DNA from: Thiohalomonas denitrificans
Lineage (GTDB): Bacteria > Pseudomonadota > Gammaproteobacteria > Thiohalomonadales > Thiohalomonadaceae
DNA length: 35,238 bases
Assembly (NCBI RefSeq): GCF_016841685.1
Contig: NZ_JAENYR010000020.1
Span: 16,873 to 52,110, forward strand
Direction: 5' to 3'
Numbering within the stretch: position 1 is the stretch's first letter; each line of letters starts with the position of its first letter. Made by a program: the position numbers and the translations under genes. This document shows positions 17,221-27,221 of the stretch, piece after piece. The notes under the pieces were generated by a model. That model was not told the origin of the DNA, did no database searches, and saw nothing but the letters and a program-made list of their open reading frames with translations.

Positions 17221-17221
17221 T

Positions 17222-18490
<1,269 letters not shown>

Positions 18491-18524
18491 GGCACGAACG
18501 TGAGGTAACGCCGTGCTGAGCTCA

Positions 18525-19241
18525 TCAACTTGTAACGAGTCGCTGGATAACAGTGCCGGCCAGGGTCAAGCCGAACAAGGCCGGGAGATAGCTGATCGTG
18601 CCGTTCACCGCCCTGTCACGCCCGGATTGAGTAGGTTCCGGGGGCAACGGGGCGCAGGAAGGCTCGTTGGACCAAACGGCGCCGATCCCCCTCCCCACTC
18701 CCCGACGCCTCAGGCGTTTACGGATAAGGCGCGCCAGCGGACAGTTATCGGTGTCCATCACGTCCCCCACCACGATACGGCTCGGATCGAGTTTTCCTCC
18801 CGCCCCCATGCTAGAAATCACCGGGATTGTGCGCTCGTGGGCAGCAATCAACAACGACACTTTACAGTTCAGACTGTCGATCGCATCGATAACGAAGTCA
18901 TAAGACCCGGTAATCAATTCATCGACATCATCACTGCGAATAAAACGTTTAATCAACTGCACGTCGCAATGGGGGTTGATGTCGGCAACCCGCTCGGCCA
19001 TAACGTCCGTCTTCAATCGTCCCACCGTCGAACGAAGTGCCGGAAGTTGTCGGTTCAAATTAGAACCGGCAACAATATCGTGGTCGACCAACGTAAGCCG
19101 CCCGACACCGGCGCGGGCCAATGCCTCGACTGCATATGACCCGACGCCGCCCAGCCCGGCAACAAAGACATGAGCACTGCGCAACCGAAAAATGCCAGCT
19201 TCGCCGAGAATAATGGCGGTACGTTGAAACAGGGGATCCAT
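18525..19241 (-). CDS. tcdA: tRNA threonylcarbamoyladenosine dehydratase
   Basis: A 238-aa E1-like/ThiF-fold enzyme (TcdA/CsdL) that uses ATP to cyclise the t6A of tRNAs (position 37) to ct6A. The nucleotide-binding loop GLGGVGS (29-35), acidic residues of LVDHDIV (D53, D55) and the NLNRQ motif (61-65) are intact, followed by FVIDAIDSL. The C-terminus carries the hydrophobic region seen in bacterial TcdA that peripherally associates with membrane. At 238 aa it is slightly shorter than the E. coli protein. It lies between the YjjV-like gene (61 nt upstream) and the MFS gene. Confidence 0.93.
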   Translation of the reverse strand: MDPLFQRTAIILGEAGIFRLRSAHVFVAGLGGVGSYAVEALARAGVGRLTLVDHDIVAGSNLNRQLPALRSTVGRLKTDVMAERVADINPHCDVQLIKRFIRSDDVDELITGSYDFVIDAIDSLNCKVSLLIAAHERTIPVISSMGAGGKLDPSRIVVGDVMDTDNCPLARLIRKRLRRRGVGRGIGAVWSNEPSCAPLPPEPTQSGRDRAVNGTISYLPALFGLTLAGTVIQRLVTS

Positions 19242-19302
19242 GAAATATCAGTCTGTACGTTTAGGTTGCAGTGCGAAAGGATGCACGCCTTTTGCCCTAC
19301 CA

Positions 19303-20070
19303 TCAAGCAAGCGCGGGCATCAACTCGATGGCGTTAATCGTGGTTTTCTCGGCGATCACTTCCGGTGCTTCGTCCCGCAATTTTGAAAGCGTGACGAGGA
19401 TCTCAGGAAGGTAGGCCGGACTGTTGCGCTCTCCCCGGTGTGACACTGGCGGCAGATCCGGCGCATCCGTTTCAAGCACTATCGCACTGAGCGGCAGGTC
19501 CGCCGCCAGGCGACGGATTTTACCCGAGCGTTCATAGGACACCACACCGCCGAACCCCAGCTTGAAACCCAGTGCCAAAAACTGCTCCGCCTGCTGATGA
19601 CTACCGTTGAAGGCATGCGCGATGCCGCCGTTGGAAAACCGCATGCGCCGCAACATGGCCAGGACATGGTCGTGAGCCTTGCGAATATGCAGCAATACCG
19701 GCAAACCCGCGTCGCGGGCAAGTAGTAACTGGGCTTCGAGAAGTCTCTTTTGCCCCGCCACATCGGGGGAGTCGATAAAGTAATCGAGGCCAATCTCACC
19801 GATCGCCACCGGCGCGGACTCCGCCACCCGGCGCTCCACCTTCTTGAGATCATCGGGGACATGCCGATCCAGATAAACCGGATGCAATCCGAAAGCCGGG
19901 TACAACAGCGGATCTCTACAGATCTCTTCGAGACTGTCAAAACGTTCGGCAATGATCCCCGGGACGATGATAGCGTCGATATTCTGCCGTCGCGATTCGG
20001 CGATGACACGATCACGGTCGTCGGCAAATTCATCGACGTCGATATGGCAGTGGGTGTCAATCAGTCGCAT
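19303..20070 (-). CDS. TatD family metal-dependent hydrolase (YjjV-like)
   Basis: A 255-aa TIM-barrel metallohydrolase. The metal site begins with DTHCH (H7, H9), continues with AIGEIGLDYF and LHIRKAHD, and ends with the catalytic LETDAPDLPP. Overall it is closest to E. coli YjjV rather than TatD itself. TatD-type enzymes are 3'-5' exonucleases or general phosphodiesterases; the precise substrate of the YjjV branch is not settled. ATG 20070 gives the standard MRLIDTHCH start; the longer open frame to 20331 is not coding-like and includes intergenic repeat sequence. Confidence 0.9.
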   Translation of the reverse strand: MRLIDTHCHIDVDEFADDRDRVIAESRRQNIDAIIVPGIIAERFDSLEEICRDPLLYPAFGLHPVYLDRHVPDDLKKVERRVAESAPVAIGEIGLDYFIDSPDVAGQKRLLEAQLLLARDAGLPVLLHIRKAHDHVLAMLRRMRFSNGGIAHAFNGSHQQAEQFLALGFKLGFGGVVSYERSGKIRRLAADLPLSAIVLETDAPDLPPVSHRGERNSPAYLPEILVTLSKLRDEAPEVIAEKTTINAIELMPALA

Positions 20071-20112
20071 ATCGACAGTATACAAAGTCGAATCACGCCA
20101 TACCCGAGAAAA

Positions 20113-20150
20113 ATTCACCGCAGAGGCGCAAAGTTCACGGAGAACAGTGC
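20113..20150. repeat. Degenerate CACAGAGGCGCAAAG-type dispersed repeat
   Basis: ACCGCAGAGGCGCAAAG followed by TTCACGGAGAAC belongs to a family of short periodic intergenic repeats also seen at 25283-25360, 29107-29130, 30419-30450, 32301-32408 and 33177-33210. Confidence 0.6.
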
Positions 20151-20261
20151 AATAAGGACTCAGCCTCCCGGAAACCACCGGCCCCGGGTCTCCGGAACCC
20201 TCAACGCCCTTGCGGTGCAATGACAAGGGGCCCCGTCCAGGAAGCCCCTCCTGCAATGAGA

Positions 20262-20684
20262 TTATGCGAGGGTATAAGTTGCGCGCTCGGGAGCGGCAAT
20301 TCGTCCATTGCGCTTCAGGTAGGCCAGGCACTGGCCCAGGTTCGAAGTGTCGACTCCCGACTGCTCCAACGAGGAGCGAATCTCTTTGGTAGTGGCCTTG
20401 CCGGACTGACTGAGTACATCCAGTACCGCCTGAGAGATGTTGCCTGAGGAACGGCTGCCACGCACACTACTACCGATGCTGCGTTTCAGGGTAAGAATTT
20501 CCTTGTCAACGGCACCGACCGCTTTTTTGTTTTGCGCTATCAGTTCGCGGCGCTGGGCACGTAGAGCCTCAACTTGAGCTTTTACCTCTTCACGCTCCTT
20601 TTCGAGTTCCTCCTGTTCGCGCCGTTTTGCCAATTCGTACAGTTCCTGGGCACTCAGGGCTTCGATATTCTTACGTTTTGCCAC
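20262..20684 (-). CDS. Coiled-coil plus winged-helix-like protein, unknown function
   Basis: A 140-aa protein with GTG start and a good GAGGAG site 8 nt before it. Residues 10-60 are highly charged (Glu/Lys/Arg) and predicted coiled coil. A Ser/Gly-rich linker (70-82) leads to a compact C-terminal domain (about 83-140) that looks like a winged helix: ISQAVLDVLSQSGKATTKEIRSSL, then LAYLKRNGRI. This suggests a small DNA-binding, possibly dimeric, regulator or chromatin protein. It was not matched to a named family. It stands alone between intergenic repeats and the atpC terminator. Confidence 0.75.
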   Translation of the reverse strand: MAKRKNIEALSAQELYELAKRREQEELEKEREEVKAQVEALRAQRRELIAQNKKAVGAVDKEILTLKRSIGSSVRGSRSSGNISQAVLDVLSQSGKATTKEIRSSLEQSGVDTSNLGQCLAYLKRNGRIAAPERATYTLA

Positions 20685-20833
20685 TTACTATCTCCTCGAA
20701 AAAGCTTCGTCTGAGAAACAGATATCTACATCACTGGAAGCATTATATACAAATCGATAAATTAGTAAATTTCTCTTGTTATCACAACCTCTTTGATTGC
20801 AATTCATCCGGTTTCTTTCAAAAACAACGAAAA

Positions 20834-20855
20834 ACGCCGCTTGGAAAAGCGGCGT
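20834..20855 (-). terminator. Terminator of the atpC-kinase operon
   Basis: 7-bp stem ACGCCGC / GCGGCGT with an 8-nt loop; on the - strand it is followed by TTTTCGTTGTTTTT. It lies 25 nt after the atpC-like stop. Confidence 0.85.
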
Positions 20856-20880
20856 CACCCTCGATCATGACAAAAAACCT

Positions 20881-21324
20881 TTAACGTTTTCGCTTCCACT
20901 GACTGTCTCTTAACGTTCGTAGCTGGGCCAATGCTTTCATCATTTCAACCCGTGCGTGATCACGATCGGTATACAGGACACTGGTGCGAATAAGCGCTTC
21001 GGCCCGACGTTTGGCCTCCAGGGCAGCCTGCTTATCGATCTGTTCTCCGCGCAGGACAGTATCTGCAAGAATCGTTACCTCATGGGGCTGGACTTCCATC
21101 ATTCCACCGGACACGTAAATGTATTCGTATTCGTCATTGGGCAACTTCAGACGTGCTTCGCCCGGATTCAACAGCGTCATCAATGGGGTATGGCGTGGCA
21201 GAATACCCAGCTCCCCTTGAACCGATGCAACCGATACCATGCTGACTTCACCGGAGAAGACCTGCTCATGGGCGCTGACAATATGCAATACCAGCGTCGG
21301 AGCACTATTAACGGGAGAGCTCAT
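20881..21324 (-). CDS. Orphan F-type ATP synthase epsilon subunit (AtpC-like)
   Basis: A 147-aa protein with the N-terminal beta-sandwich of ATP synthase epsilon (LVLHIVSAHEQVFSGEVSMVSV, GELGILPRHTPLMTLLNPGEARL, YIYVSGGMMEVQPHEVTILADT) and a C-terminal helical pair (about 95-145). In the usual operon this subunit follows atpD. Here no other ATP synthase gene is present. It follows a cytidylate-kinase-like gene, the AAGGGG ribosome site overlapping that gene's stop. It may be a second epsilon paralogue or a displaced single copy. Epsilon normally couples rotation and inhibits ATP hydrolysis when ATP is low. Confidence 0.88.
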   Translation of the reverse strand: MSSPVNSAPTLVLHIVSAHEQVFSGEVSMVSVASVQGELGILPRHTPLMTLLNPGEARLKLPNDEYEYIYVSGGMMEVQPHEVTILADTVLRGEQIDKQAALEAKRRAEALIRTSVLYTDRDHARVEMMKALAQLRTLRDSQWKRKR

Positions 21325-21333
21325 GATCGCCCC

Positions 21334-22047
21334 TTATCGATACTCGCGTTTATCAAAAACGAGTCCGATAGCATTAAGGACCAGCTCTGTAATCTCATCC
21401 CAGCGGTCATCGAAATGATCGGTATTGACAATAAGGTCGAAGCACTCCGGTTCATTCAAATGATGCCCAAATGCTTTCCAGAGGAACTGCTCCCTCTCTT
21501 TATTCACCCGCATAACCTCTGCAAGCGACGCATCAAAATCCATCTCCTGGCGAACCGATACCCGCCGGGCAGAGAGTTCGGGGCTTCCAACCACTCGCAA
21601 GCGAAATACCGGCCGATTGGCCAGAATCACGTGGCTTCCGCGTCCGACAATAATTCCACCGCGTTGCGCCAGCGCCAGCACCACATTTACCAAATGGTAA
21701 CGATAAGAGGCTAAAAAGGCTTTTTGACCTGTCAGGAAGTTGTAAATCCAGGTAGCTTTACCCGTTTTTACCTTATCATCAAGCTTAGCCATTAACTCCG
21801 GCGAGGATTTTGCACTTTCAGCGACAGCATCAAGAATTGCCCGATCCCAGACCTCAACACCCAAAGCCGCGGATAACCGTCGGGCTATCTGCTCGCCGCC
21901 AGCACCATACCCCCGGGAAATGGTCACAACCCGCTTCTCCGGTCCGTGCTTGGGTTCCCGTTGGCCGTGAAAATGCTCAGACCGGATTAAATTCTGGATT
22001 AGCTCTTGAACGTCGGTGGGCATGGTCTCACTCGTTGCCAGCTTCAC
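21334..22047 (-). CDS. Cytidylate-kinase-like protein (Cytidylate_kin2 type)
   Basis: A 237-aa P-loop kinase-like protein. After a 38-residue variable N-terminus comes VVTISRGYGAGGEQIARRLSA, the nucleotide-binding loop of the Cytidylate_kin2 family (SR-x-GxGGxxIA). Further on are GGIIVGRGSHVIL and a lid-like, Arg-rich RVVGSPELSARRVSVRQ, then FDLIVNTDHF near the end. True Cmk has a CMP-binding insert that is not apparent, so the substrate is uncertain. The GTG at 22047 and the ATG at 22023 are both possible starts; neither has a strong ribosome site. It is co-transcribed with the AtpC-like gene (9 nt apart). Confidence 0.8.
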   Translation of the reverse strand: MKLATSETMPTDVQELIQNLIRSEHFHGQREPKHGPEKRVVTISRGYGAGGEQIARRLSAALGVEVWDRAILDAVAESAKSSPELMAKLDDKVKTGKATWIYNFLTGQKAFLASYRYHLVNVVLALAQRGGIIVGRGSHVILANRPVFRLRVVGSPELSARRVSVRQEMDFDASLAEVMRVNKEREQFLWKAFGHHLNEPECFDLIVNTDHFDDRWDEITELVLNAIGLVFDKREYR

Positions 22048-22336
22048 AAGGTTACTTTCTCGACTTCCGATGGAGCGCGGCTCCTCGGATATCGCTCTCT
22101 CCGGCCAATGTAGGCGATCACACAGGACAGAAGCGCCCGGAAGAACGACTTTCGGACTTTCACATCGTATTTATATCGTATCAGCGGCTCGCTGTGGAGA
22201 TGTTATCATCCCCGTTCGACAGGATTACTGAAAAGTGACGGTTGTATACGGTGGCTGGTATCCCCACCTACTACCACACTAGACTTATTACGGATCTCTG
22301 ATCCGACCCATCCGAAATGGAAGGAACGAGCAGCCT

Positions 22337-25276
22337 ATGAGTGACTCGGCGAGCCGACCGCAAACCGATCCCGCCTTTGAATGGATCCGCAATACCCCGG
22401 TGGTCTCGATGAACGTGGAGGTCCAGGAGTATCGTCACAAGGCGACCGGTGCTCCGCACTACCACATTGCCGCCAATGACGACCAGAACACCTTTCTGGT
22501 GGCATTCCGTACGGTGCCCCGGGATTCCAGCGGCGTTGCCCATATTCTCGAGCACACAGCCCTCTGCGGGAGCCGCCGCTATCCGGTCCGGGACCCCTTC
22601 TTCATGATGACCCGGCGCTCGTTGAATACCTTTATGAACGCCTTCACGGCCAGTGACTGGACCGCTTACCCGTTCGCAAGCCGGAACCGGAAGGATTACG
22701 ACAACCTTCTATCGGTATATCTGGACGCGGCGTTTCATCCCACTCTCGATCCGCTGGATTTCGCCCAGGAAGGTCACCGGGTGGAGTTTGCCGAGCCGGA
22801 CAATGCCGAGAGTGAACTGGTCTTCAAGGGGGTGGTCTTCAACGAAATGAAGGGCGCCATGAGCTCGCCCGTGTCGACGCTCTACCAGACGCTTACCGAG
22901 CACCTGTTTCCGACGATAACCTATCACTACAACAGCGGTGGCGATCCGGCCCATATCCCGGACCTGACCCATGAACAGCTGAAGGCGTTCCACGCCAGAC
23001 ATTATCATCCGTCGAATGCGATCTTTCTGACCTACGGGGAGATCCCGGCCCACGAACTCCAGGCGCGCTTTCAGGAACAGGCGCTCGCCGAGTTCGAACC
23101 TCTGGAATATGAAATCCGCGTCCCTGATGAAAAGCGCTATGACGCTCCCGTTGCAGCATCAGGCCACTACGCCCTCGATGGCGAGACGGATACTCATGAC
23201 CGTACCCACATCGTCATCGGCTGGCTGCTTGGTCGCAGTGCCGATCCGAAAGAGGTGCTAAAGGCCCATCTTCTCGCGGGTGTCCTGCTCGACAACGGCG
23301 CTTCTCCTCTGCGCAAGGCCCTGGAAACCACTGAACTGGGCAGCGCCCCCTCTCCCCTCTGCGGGCTGCAGGACTCCCCCCGGGAAATGATCTTTTCGGC
23401 AGGGGTCGAAGGTTCCAATCCGGAGCATGCGGAAGCGGTGGAGCAATTGGTTCTCGATACGCTGAAAGATGTGGCTGAGAAAGGCGTCGACCCGGCCATG
23501 GTTGAGGCCGTTTTGCATCAGATCGAGCTGCAACAACGCGAGATCAGTGGCGATGGCTTCCCTTACGGTCTCCAGCTCATAGTGCACGCCCTCACCCCGG
23601 CGATCCATGGTGGCGATCCGGCTGAGGCCCTGAATATCGACGATGTGCTGCTGGAACTCAGGGAAGCCATTCAGGATCCCGAATTCATTCGCTCACTGGC
23701 TCGTGAACAACTGATCGACAACCGCCACCGTGTTCGTCTGGTGATGGAGCCGGACCCGGAGCTTTCCAACAAACGCGCGCAGGCCGAAGCCGCACGGCTG
23801 GCCGAGATCAAAGCGCGGATGTCGGAACGGGAAAAGCGTGAGGTCATCGAACTGGCCGAGGCCCTCAATCGCCGCCAGTCCCAGCAGGATGATCCCGACG
23901 GACTCCCGAAAGTGGGCCTCGAAGACATCCCGGCCGATCTGCCGATCCCGGAGGGCGAAACCGGAGCGATTGAAGGGGTGCCGGCGACCTGGTTCGCACG
24001 AGGCACCAATGGGCTGTTCTATCAGGAGGTGGTGGTGGAGCTTCCCGAACTGGATCGGGAGCTATCAGACCTCTTGCCGCTGTTTTGCGATGCCCTCGCC
24101 GAGGTGGGCAGCGGGGGTCGCGACTATCTGGAGACCCAGGCGCTGCAGGCCGCGGTCACCGGCGGGATCGGCGCCCGCGCCACGGTCCGTGGTGCGGTGG
24201 ACAACCTTAATGCAACCCGTGGCGTGTTCGTGGTGGGCGGCAAATCGTTGACCCGCAATCACGATCACCTTGCGGGTCTGTTGCAGGAAACCTTCCGTAG
24301 CGCCCGCTTTGACGAGTTGTCACGCCTGCGCGAACTGGTGGCTCAGGAGCGCCTGCACCAGGAGCAGAGCGTCACCGGCAGTGGGCATGCATTGGCGATG
24401 GTCGCGGCCTCCAGCAGACTGAGCCCCGCCGCGGCCCTGGCCCACAACTGGAACGGCCTGGCGGGGATCAAACGGCTCAAGGCCCTCGATGACAGCCTCG
24501 ACGACCGTGCTGCCCTGGAAGGTTATGCAAAGCGACTGTCGCAGTTGCGGGATACGCTTGTTCAGGCCCCGCGCGAGTTCCTGCTAATCGGTGAGGGGGA
24601 TACCCGCCAGGCGATCGAGACGGCCGTTGGCCAGCATTGGGGCGGACTGCCGGCCAGTGGCGGCAATACACCGTTCACGCCACCATCCTCGCCAGCAGCG
24701 CCTCTGGCCCACGCCTGGACCACGTCCACCCAGGTCAATTTCTGTGCCCGGGCCTATCCGACCGTGGCGCCGGAACATCCCGATGCCGCAGCCCTGCTGG
24801 TGTTGGCGGGCTTTCTGCGCAACAACTTCCTGCACCGGGCGATCCGCGAACAGGGCGGTGCCTATGGCGGCGGTGCCAGCTTCGACCCCGATGCCGGTGC
24901 GTTCCGCTTTTTCTCCTATCGGGACCCCCGACTGGCCGAGACCCTGAACGATTTCGATCGCTGCATCGACTGGATGGTCAGTGAAACGCACGATTGGCGG
25001 CTCATCGAAGAGGCGATCCTCGGCGTCATATCGGGGATCGACAAGCCGGGATCGCCGGCCGGCGAGGCCAAAAAGGCTTTTCACGCCGCCCTGCACGGTC
25101 GCACACCGGAGCAGCGTCGACGTGTACGTGCCCGCGTCCTGGAGGTACGGGAGGCGGACCTGAAACGGGTGGCCGAGACCTACCTCAAACCCGAGCAGGC
25201 GAATACTGCCGTCATCACCAGCAGTTCCATCCTGGCCAAGGAACCGGACCTCGGGCTTGATGTCATCAATTTATAA
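22337..25276 (+). CDS. M16C family zinc metalloprotease (PreP-like)
   Basis: A 979-aa insulinase-superfamily peptidase. The inverted zinc motif HILEH (H69, E72 as catalytic base, H73) and the distal zinc ligand E170 in GVVFNEMKGAMSSP are intact. Four alpha/beta domains joined by a charged hinge (about 460-520) form the two-bowl chamber of presequence peptidases. It degrades unfolded peptides up to a few tens of residues. No signal peptide is visible, so it is probably cytoplasmic. The LFYQEVVVELPELD and NFLHRAIREQGGAYGGGASF segments belong to the third and fourth domains; the latter contains the R/Y pair that helps substrate binding. It is divergent from the atpC-kinase operon. Confidence 0.93.
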   Translation: MSDSASRPQTDPAFEWIRNTPVVSMNVEVQEYRHKATGAPHYHIAANDDQNTFLVAFRTVPRDSSGVAHILEHTALCGSRRYPVRDPFFMMTRRSLNTFMNAFTASDWTAYPFASRNRKDYDNLLSVYLDAAFHPTLDPLDFAQEGHRVEFAEPDNAESELVFKGVVFNEMKGAMSSPVSTLYQTLTEHLFPTITYHYNSGGDPAHIPDLTHEQLKAFHARHYHPSNAIFLTYGEIPAHELQARFQEQALAEFEPLEYEIRVPDEKRYDAPVAASGHYALDGETDTHDRTHIVIGWLLGRSADPKEVLKAHLLAGVLLDNGASPLRKALETTELGSAPSPLCGLQDSPREMIFSAGVEGSNPEHAEAVEQLVLDTLKDVAEKGVDPAMVEAVLHQIELQQREISGDGFPYGLQLIVHALTPAIHGGDPAEALNIDDVLLELREAIQDPEFIRSLAREQLIDNRHRVRLVMEPDPELSNKRAQAEAARLAEIKARMSEREKREVIELAEALNRRQSQQDDPDGLPKVGLEDIPADLPIPEGETGAIEGVPATWFARGTNGLFYQEVVVELPELDRELSDLLPLFCDALAEVGSGGRDYLETQALQAAVTGGIGARATVRGAVDNLNATRGVFVVGGKSLTRNHDHLAGLLQETFRSARFDELSRLRELVAQERLHQEQSVTGSGHALAMVAASSRLSPAAALAHNWNGLAGIKRLKALDDSLDDRAALEGYAKRLSQLRDTLVQAPREFLLIGEGDTRQAIETAVGQHWGGLPASGGNTPFTPPSSPAAPLAHAWTTSTQVNFCARAYPTVAPEHPDAAALLVLAGFLRNNFLHRAIREQGGAYGGGASFDPDAGAFRFFSYRDPRLAETLNDFDRCIDWMVSETHDWRLIEEAILGVISGIDKPGSPAGEAKKAFHAALHGRTPEQRRRVRARVLEVREADLKRVAETYLKPEQANTAVITSSSILAKEPDLGLDVINL

Positions 25277-25282
25277 ACCAAC

Positions 25283-25360
25283 AAATCGCAAAGACACCAA
25301 GGTTGCCAAGACGCGTGATATTTCGAGAAGCTTTGCCTCCTTTGCGCCTTTGCGGTGAAG
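25283..25360. repeat. Inverted CGCAAAG-type dispersed repeat
   Basis: TCGCAAAGACACCAAG on the left and CTTTGCGCCTTTGCGGTGA on the right form an imperfect palindrome between the protease and the ABC exporter genes. It belongs to the same family as 33177-33210. The yadG start codon lies 11 nt beyond its right arm. Confidence 0.65.
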
Positions 25361-25370
25361 ATCCCCCCTA

Positions 25371-26294
25371 ATGAAAGCACTGGAAATCGAAGGCCTCGAG
25401 AAGACTTATCGCAATGGTTTCGTCGCCCTGAAGGGCATTGACCTTTCTGTCGAGGAGGGCGATTTTTTCGCCCTCCTCGGCCCCAATGGTGCGGGCAAAT
25501 CCACCACGATCGGCATCATCACTTCACTGGTCGACAAGACCGGCGGAAGTGTCCGTGTGTTCGGTGCGGATGTGAGCAAAGATTCGATGGCGGCACGGCG
25601 TTGCATCGGACTGGTTCCGCAGGAGTTCAACTTCAACCAGTTCGAGCCGGTCGGCGAAATTATCACCAATCAGGCTGGCTACTACGGCGTGGAGCCACGG
25701 ATTGCCCGTGAAAGGAGCGAGCACTACCTGCGAAAGCTGGGGCTATGGGAGAAGCGCCATGGCTCTGCACGCAACCTCTCCGGCGGGATGAAGCGCCGCC
25801 TGATGATTGCCCGCGCACTGGCCCATGAGCCGAAGCTGTTGATCCTCGACGAGCCGACGGCCGGTGTGGACATCGAACTGCGTCGCTCGATGTGGTCCTT
25901 CCTGCGTGAAGTGAATGCCGAAGGCACCACCATTATTCTGACCACCCACTATCTGGAAGAGGCGGAAAGCCTCTGTCGGAATATCGCCATCATCGACCAG
26001 GGTGAGATCGTCGAAAACACCAGCATGCGAACGCTGCTCACACAACTCAATCGGGAGACGCTGATACTCGACCTCAAAGATCCCATCGAGTCAGCCCCAC
26101 AACTGAACGACTATTCGGTCGTCTTCATCGAACCGCATACGATCGAAGTGGAAGTTTGGCGCGAGCAGGGCCTGAATCCTCTTTTTGAGGCATTGAGCAG
26201 ACAGAATCTGGAAGTCATCAGCATGCGTAACAAGGCCAACCGCCTGGAGGAGCTGTTTCTGGCAATGGTTGAAGGCGGGGAGGCAGTCGAATGA
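25371..26294 (+). CDS. yadG: ABC transporter ATP-binding protein YadG
   Basis: A 307-aa cytoplasmic ATPase subunit of an ABC-2-type exporter. Walker A is GPNGAGKST (37-45), the Q-loop lies in LVPQEF, the signature is LSGGM (136-140), Walker B is LLILDEP (156-162), and the switch histidine lies in LTTHYLEEAE. Similarity to E. coli YadG is strong across the whole length, including the C-terminal SMRNKANRLEELFL segment. The substrate is not established. Its stop overlaps the yadH start (ATGA), so the two subunits are translationally coupled. Confidence 0.92.
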   Translation: MKALEIEGLEKTYRNGFVALKGIDLSVEEGDFFALLGPNGAGKSTTIGIITSLVDKTGGSVRVFGADVSKDSMAARRCIGLVPQEFNFNQFEPVGEIITNQAGYYGVEPRIARERSEHYLRKLGLWEKRHGSARNLSGGMKRRLMIARALAHEPKLLILDEPTAGVDIELRRSMWSFLREVNAEGTTIILTTHYLEEAESLCRNIAIIDQGEIVENTSMRTLLTQLNRETLILDLKDPIESAPQLNDYSVVFIEPHTIEVEVWREQGLNPLFEALSRQNLEVISMRNKANRLEELFLAMVEGGEAVE

Positions 26295-27064
26295 TCCGGC
26301 GCAGCGAGCTCATCGCCTTCAAGACGATTGTCGTCAAGGAAATCCGCCGTTTCCGGCGGATATGGCCCCAGACAATTCTTCCGCCAATGGTAACCACCGC
26401 CCTCTATTTCGTCATCTTCGGCGGACTCATAGGCAGCCGGATCGGCCCCATGAAGGGATTATCCTACATGGAGTACATCGTGCCGGGTGTCATCATGCTT
26501 GGCATTATCACCAATGCGTATGCCAATGTCGTTTCATCGTTTTTCGGTGCCAAATTCCAGCGCTTTATCGAAGAGCTGCTGATTGCTCCGGTACCGAATT
26601 ACATGATCGTCCTGGGCTATGTCGCCGGCGGAATGGCACGCGGGCTGACTGTTGGCCTGATGGTAACGCTGGTGGCGGTGTTCTTTGTCGACTTCGAGGT
26701 TCACAGCTGGTTTATCACCCTGAGCACGGCGCTGCTTACCGCACTGCTATTCGCCATCGGGGGCTTTATCAACGCGGTTTACGCCAAGAGCTTCGATGAC
26801 ATCGCGATCATACCCACATTCGTGCTGACTCCCCTGACCTACCTGGGCGGAATCTTTTTCACGGTGGATATGCTCCCGGGTTTCTGGCAGAACGTGGCGC
26901 TTTTCAATCCCATCCTGTACATCATAAATGCCTTCCGTTACGGGCTACTCGGGGTGTCCGATATCGATGTCGGCGTGGCCTTCAGCATCATCGGACTATT
27001 CATTATTCTGCTTTTTTCATTTGCACTCTATCTGCTGCACAAAGGCGTCGGGGTACGCGCCTAG
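26291..27064 (+). CDS. yadH: ABC-2 type permease YadH
   Basis: A 257-aa inner-membrane permease with six hydrophobic segments, typical of ABC-2 exporters. Conserved features include MKGLSYMEYIVPGVIMLGIITNAYANV and RFIEELLIAPVPNYMIVLGYVAGGM (the cytoplasmic coupling helix region), then LTPLTYLGGIFF and a closing NPILYIINAFRYGLLGVSDIDV. It is the partner of the upstream YadG. The 16-bp tag and a terminator-like palindrome follow. Confidence 0.92.
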   Translation: MIRRSELIAFKTIVVKEIRRFRRIWPQTILPPMVTTALYFVIFGGLIGSRIGPMKGLSYMEYIVPGVIMLGIITNAYANVVSSFFGAKFQRFIEELLIAPVPNYMIVLGYVAGGMARGLTVGLMVTLVAVFFVDFEVHSWFITLSTALLTALLFAIGGFINAVYAKSFDDIAIIPTFVLTPLTYLGGIFFTVDMLPGFWQNVALFNPILYIINAFRYGLLGVSDIDVGVAFSIIGLFIILLFSFALYLLHKGVGVRA

Positions 27065-27066
27065 GC

Positions 27067-27082
27067 GCCTGTCCGAGAATAG
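27067..27082 (+). repeat. 16-bp tag shared with 17205-17220
   Basis: GCCTGTCCGAGAATAG begins 2 nt after the yadH stop and is identical, in gene direction, to the sequence after the MFS gene stop. Confidence 0.7.
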
Positions 27083-27096
27083 CAATGCGCTCTAAA

Positions 27097-27169
27097 ACGC
27101 GGGTTGGCGCTGAGGAACGAAACCCAACAACATCAGCGTTGGGGTTCGTATAACTCACCCCAACCTACG
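27097..27169. repeat. Intergenic palindromic repeat (GTTGGGGTTCGT / CCCAACCTACG type)
   Basis: Alternating arms GGGTTGGCGCTGAGGAACG, AACCCAACAACATCAGCG, GTTGGGGTTCGTA and CACCCCAACCTACGA pair with each other; the best stem is GTTGGGGT (27138-27145) with ACCCCAAC (27157-27164). This resembles a widespread proteobacterial intergenic repeat built on CGTAGGTTGGG. Confidence 0.7.
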
Positions 27170-27171
27170 AG

Positions 27172-27190
27172 AGGCTCCCGGGAGCCTTTT
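27172..27190 (+). terminator. Terminator-like palindrome between yadH and prfC
   Basis: Perfect palindrome AGGCTCCC/GGGAGCCT followed by TTT in the + direction. It separates the convergent yadGH and prfC genes. Confidence 0.55.
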
Positions 27191-27221
27191 CGAGAGCAAC
27201 GGCAGTATCGGCCTGACGGCT

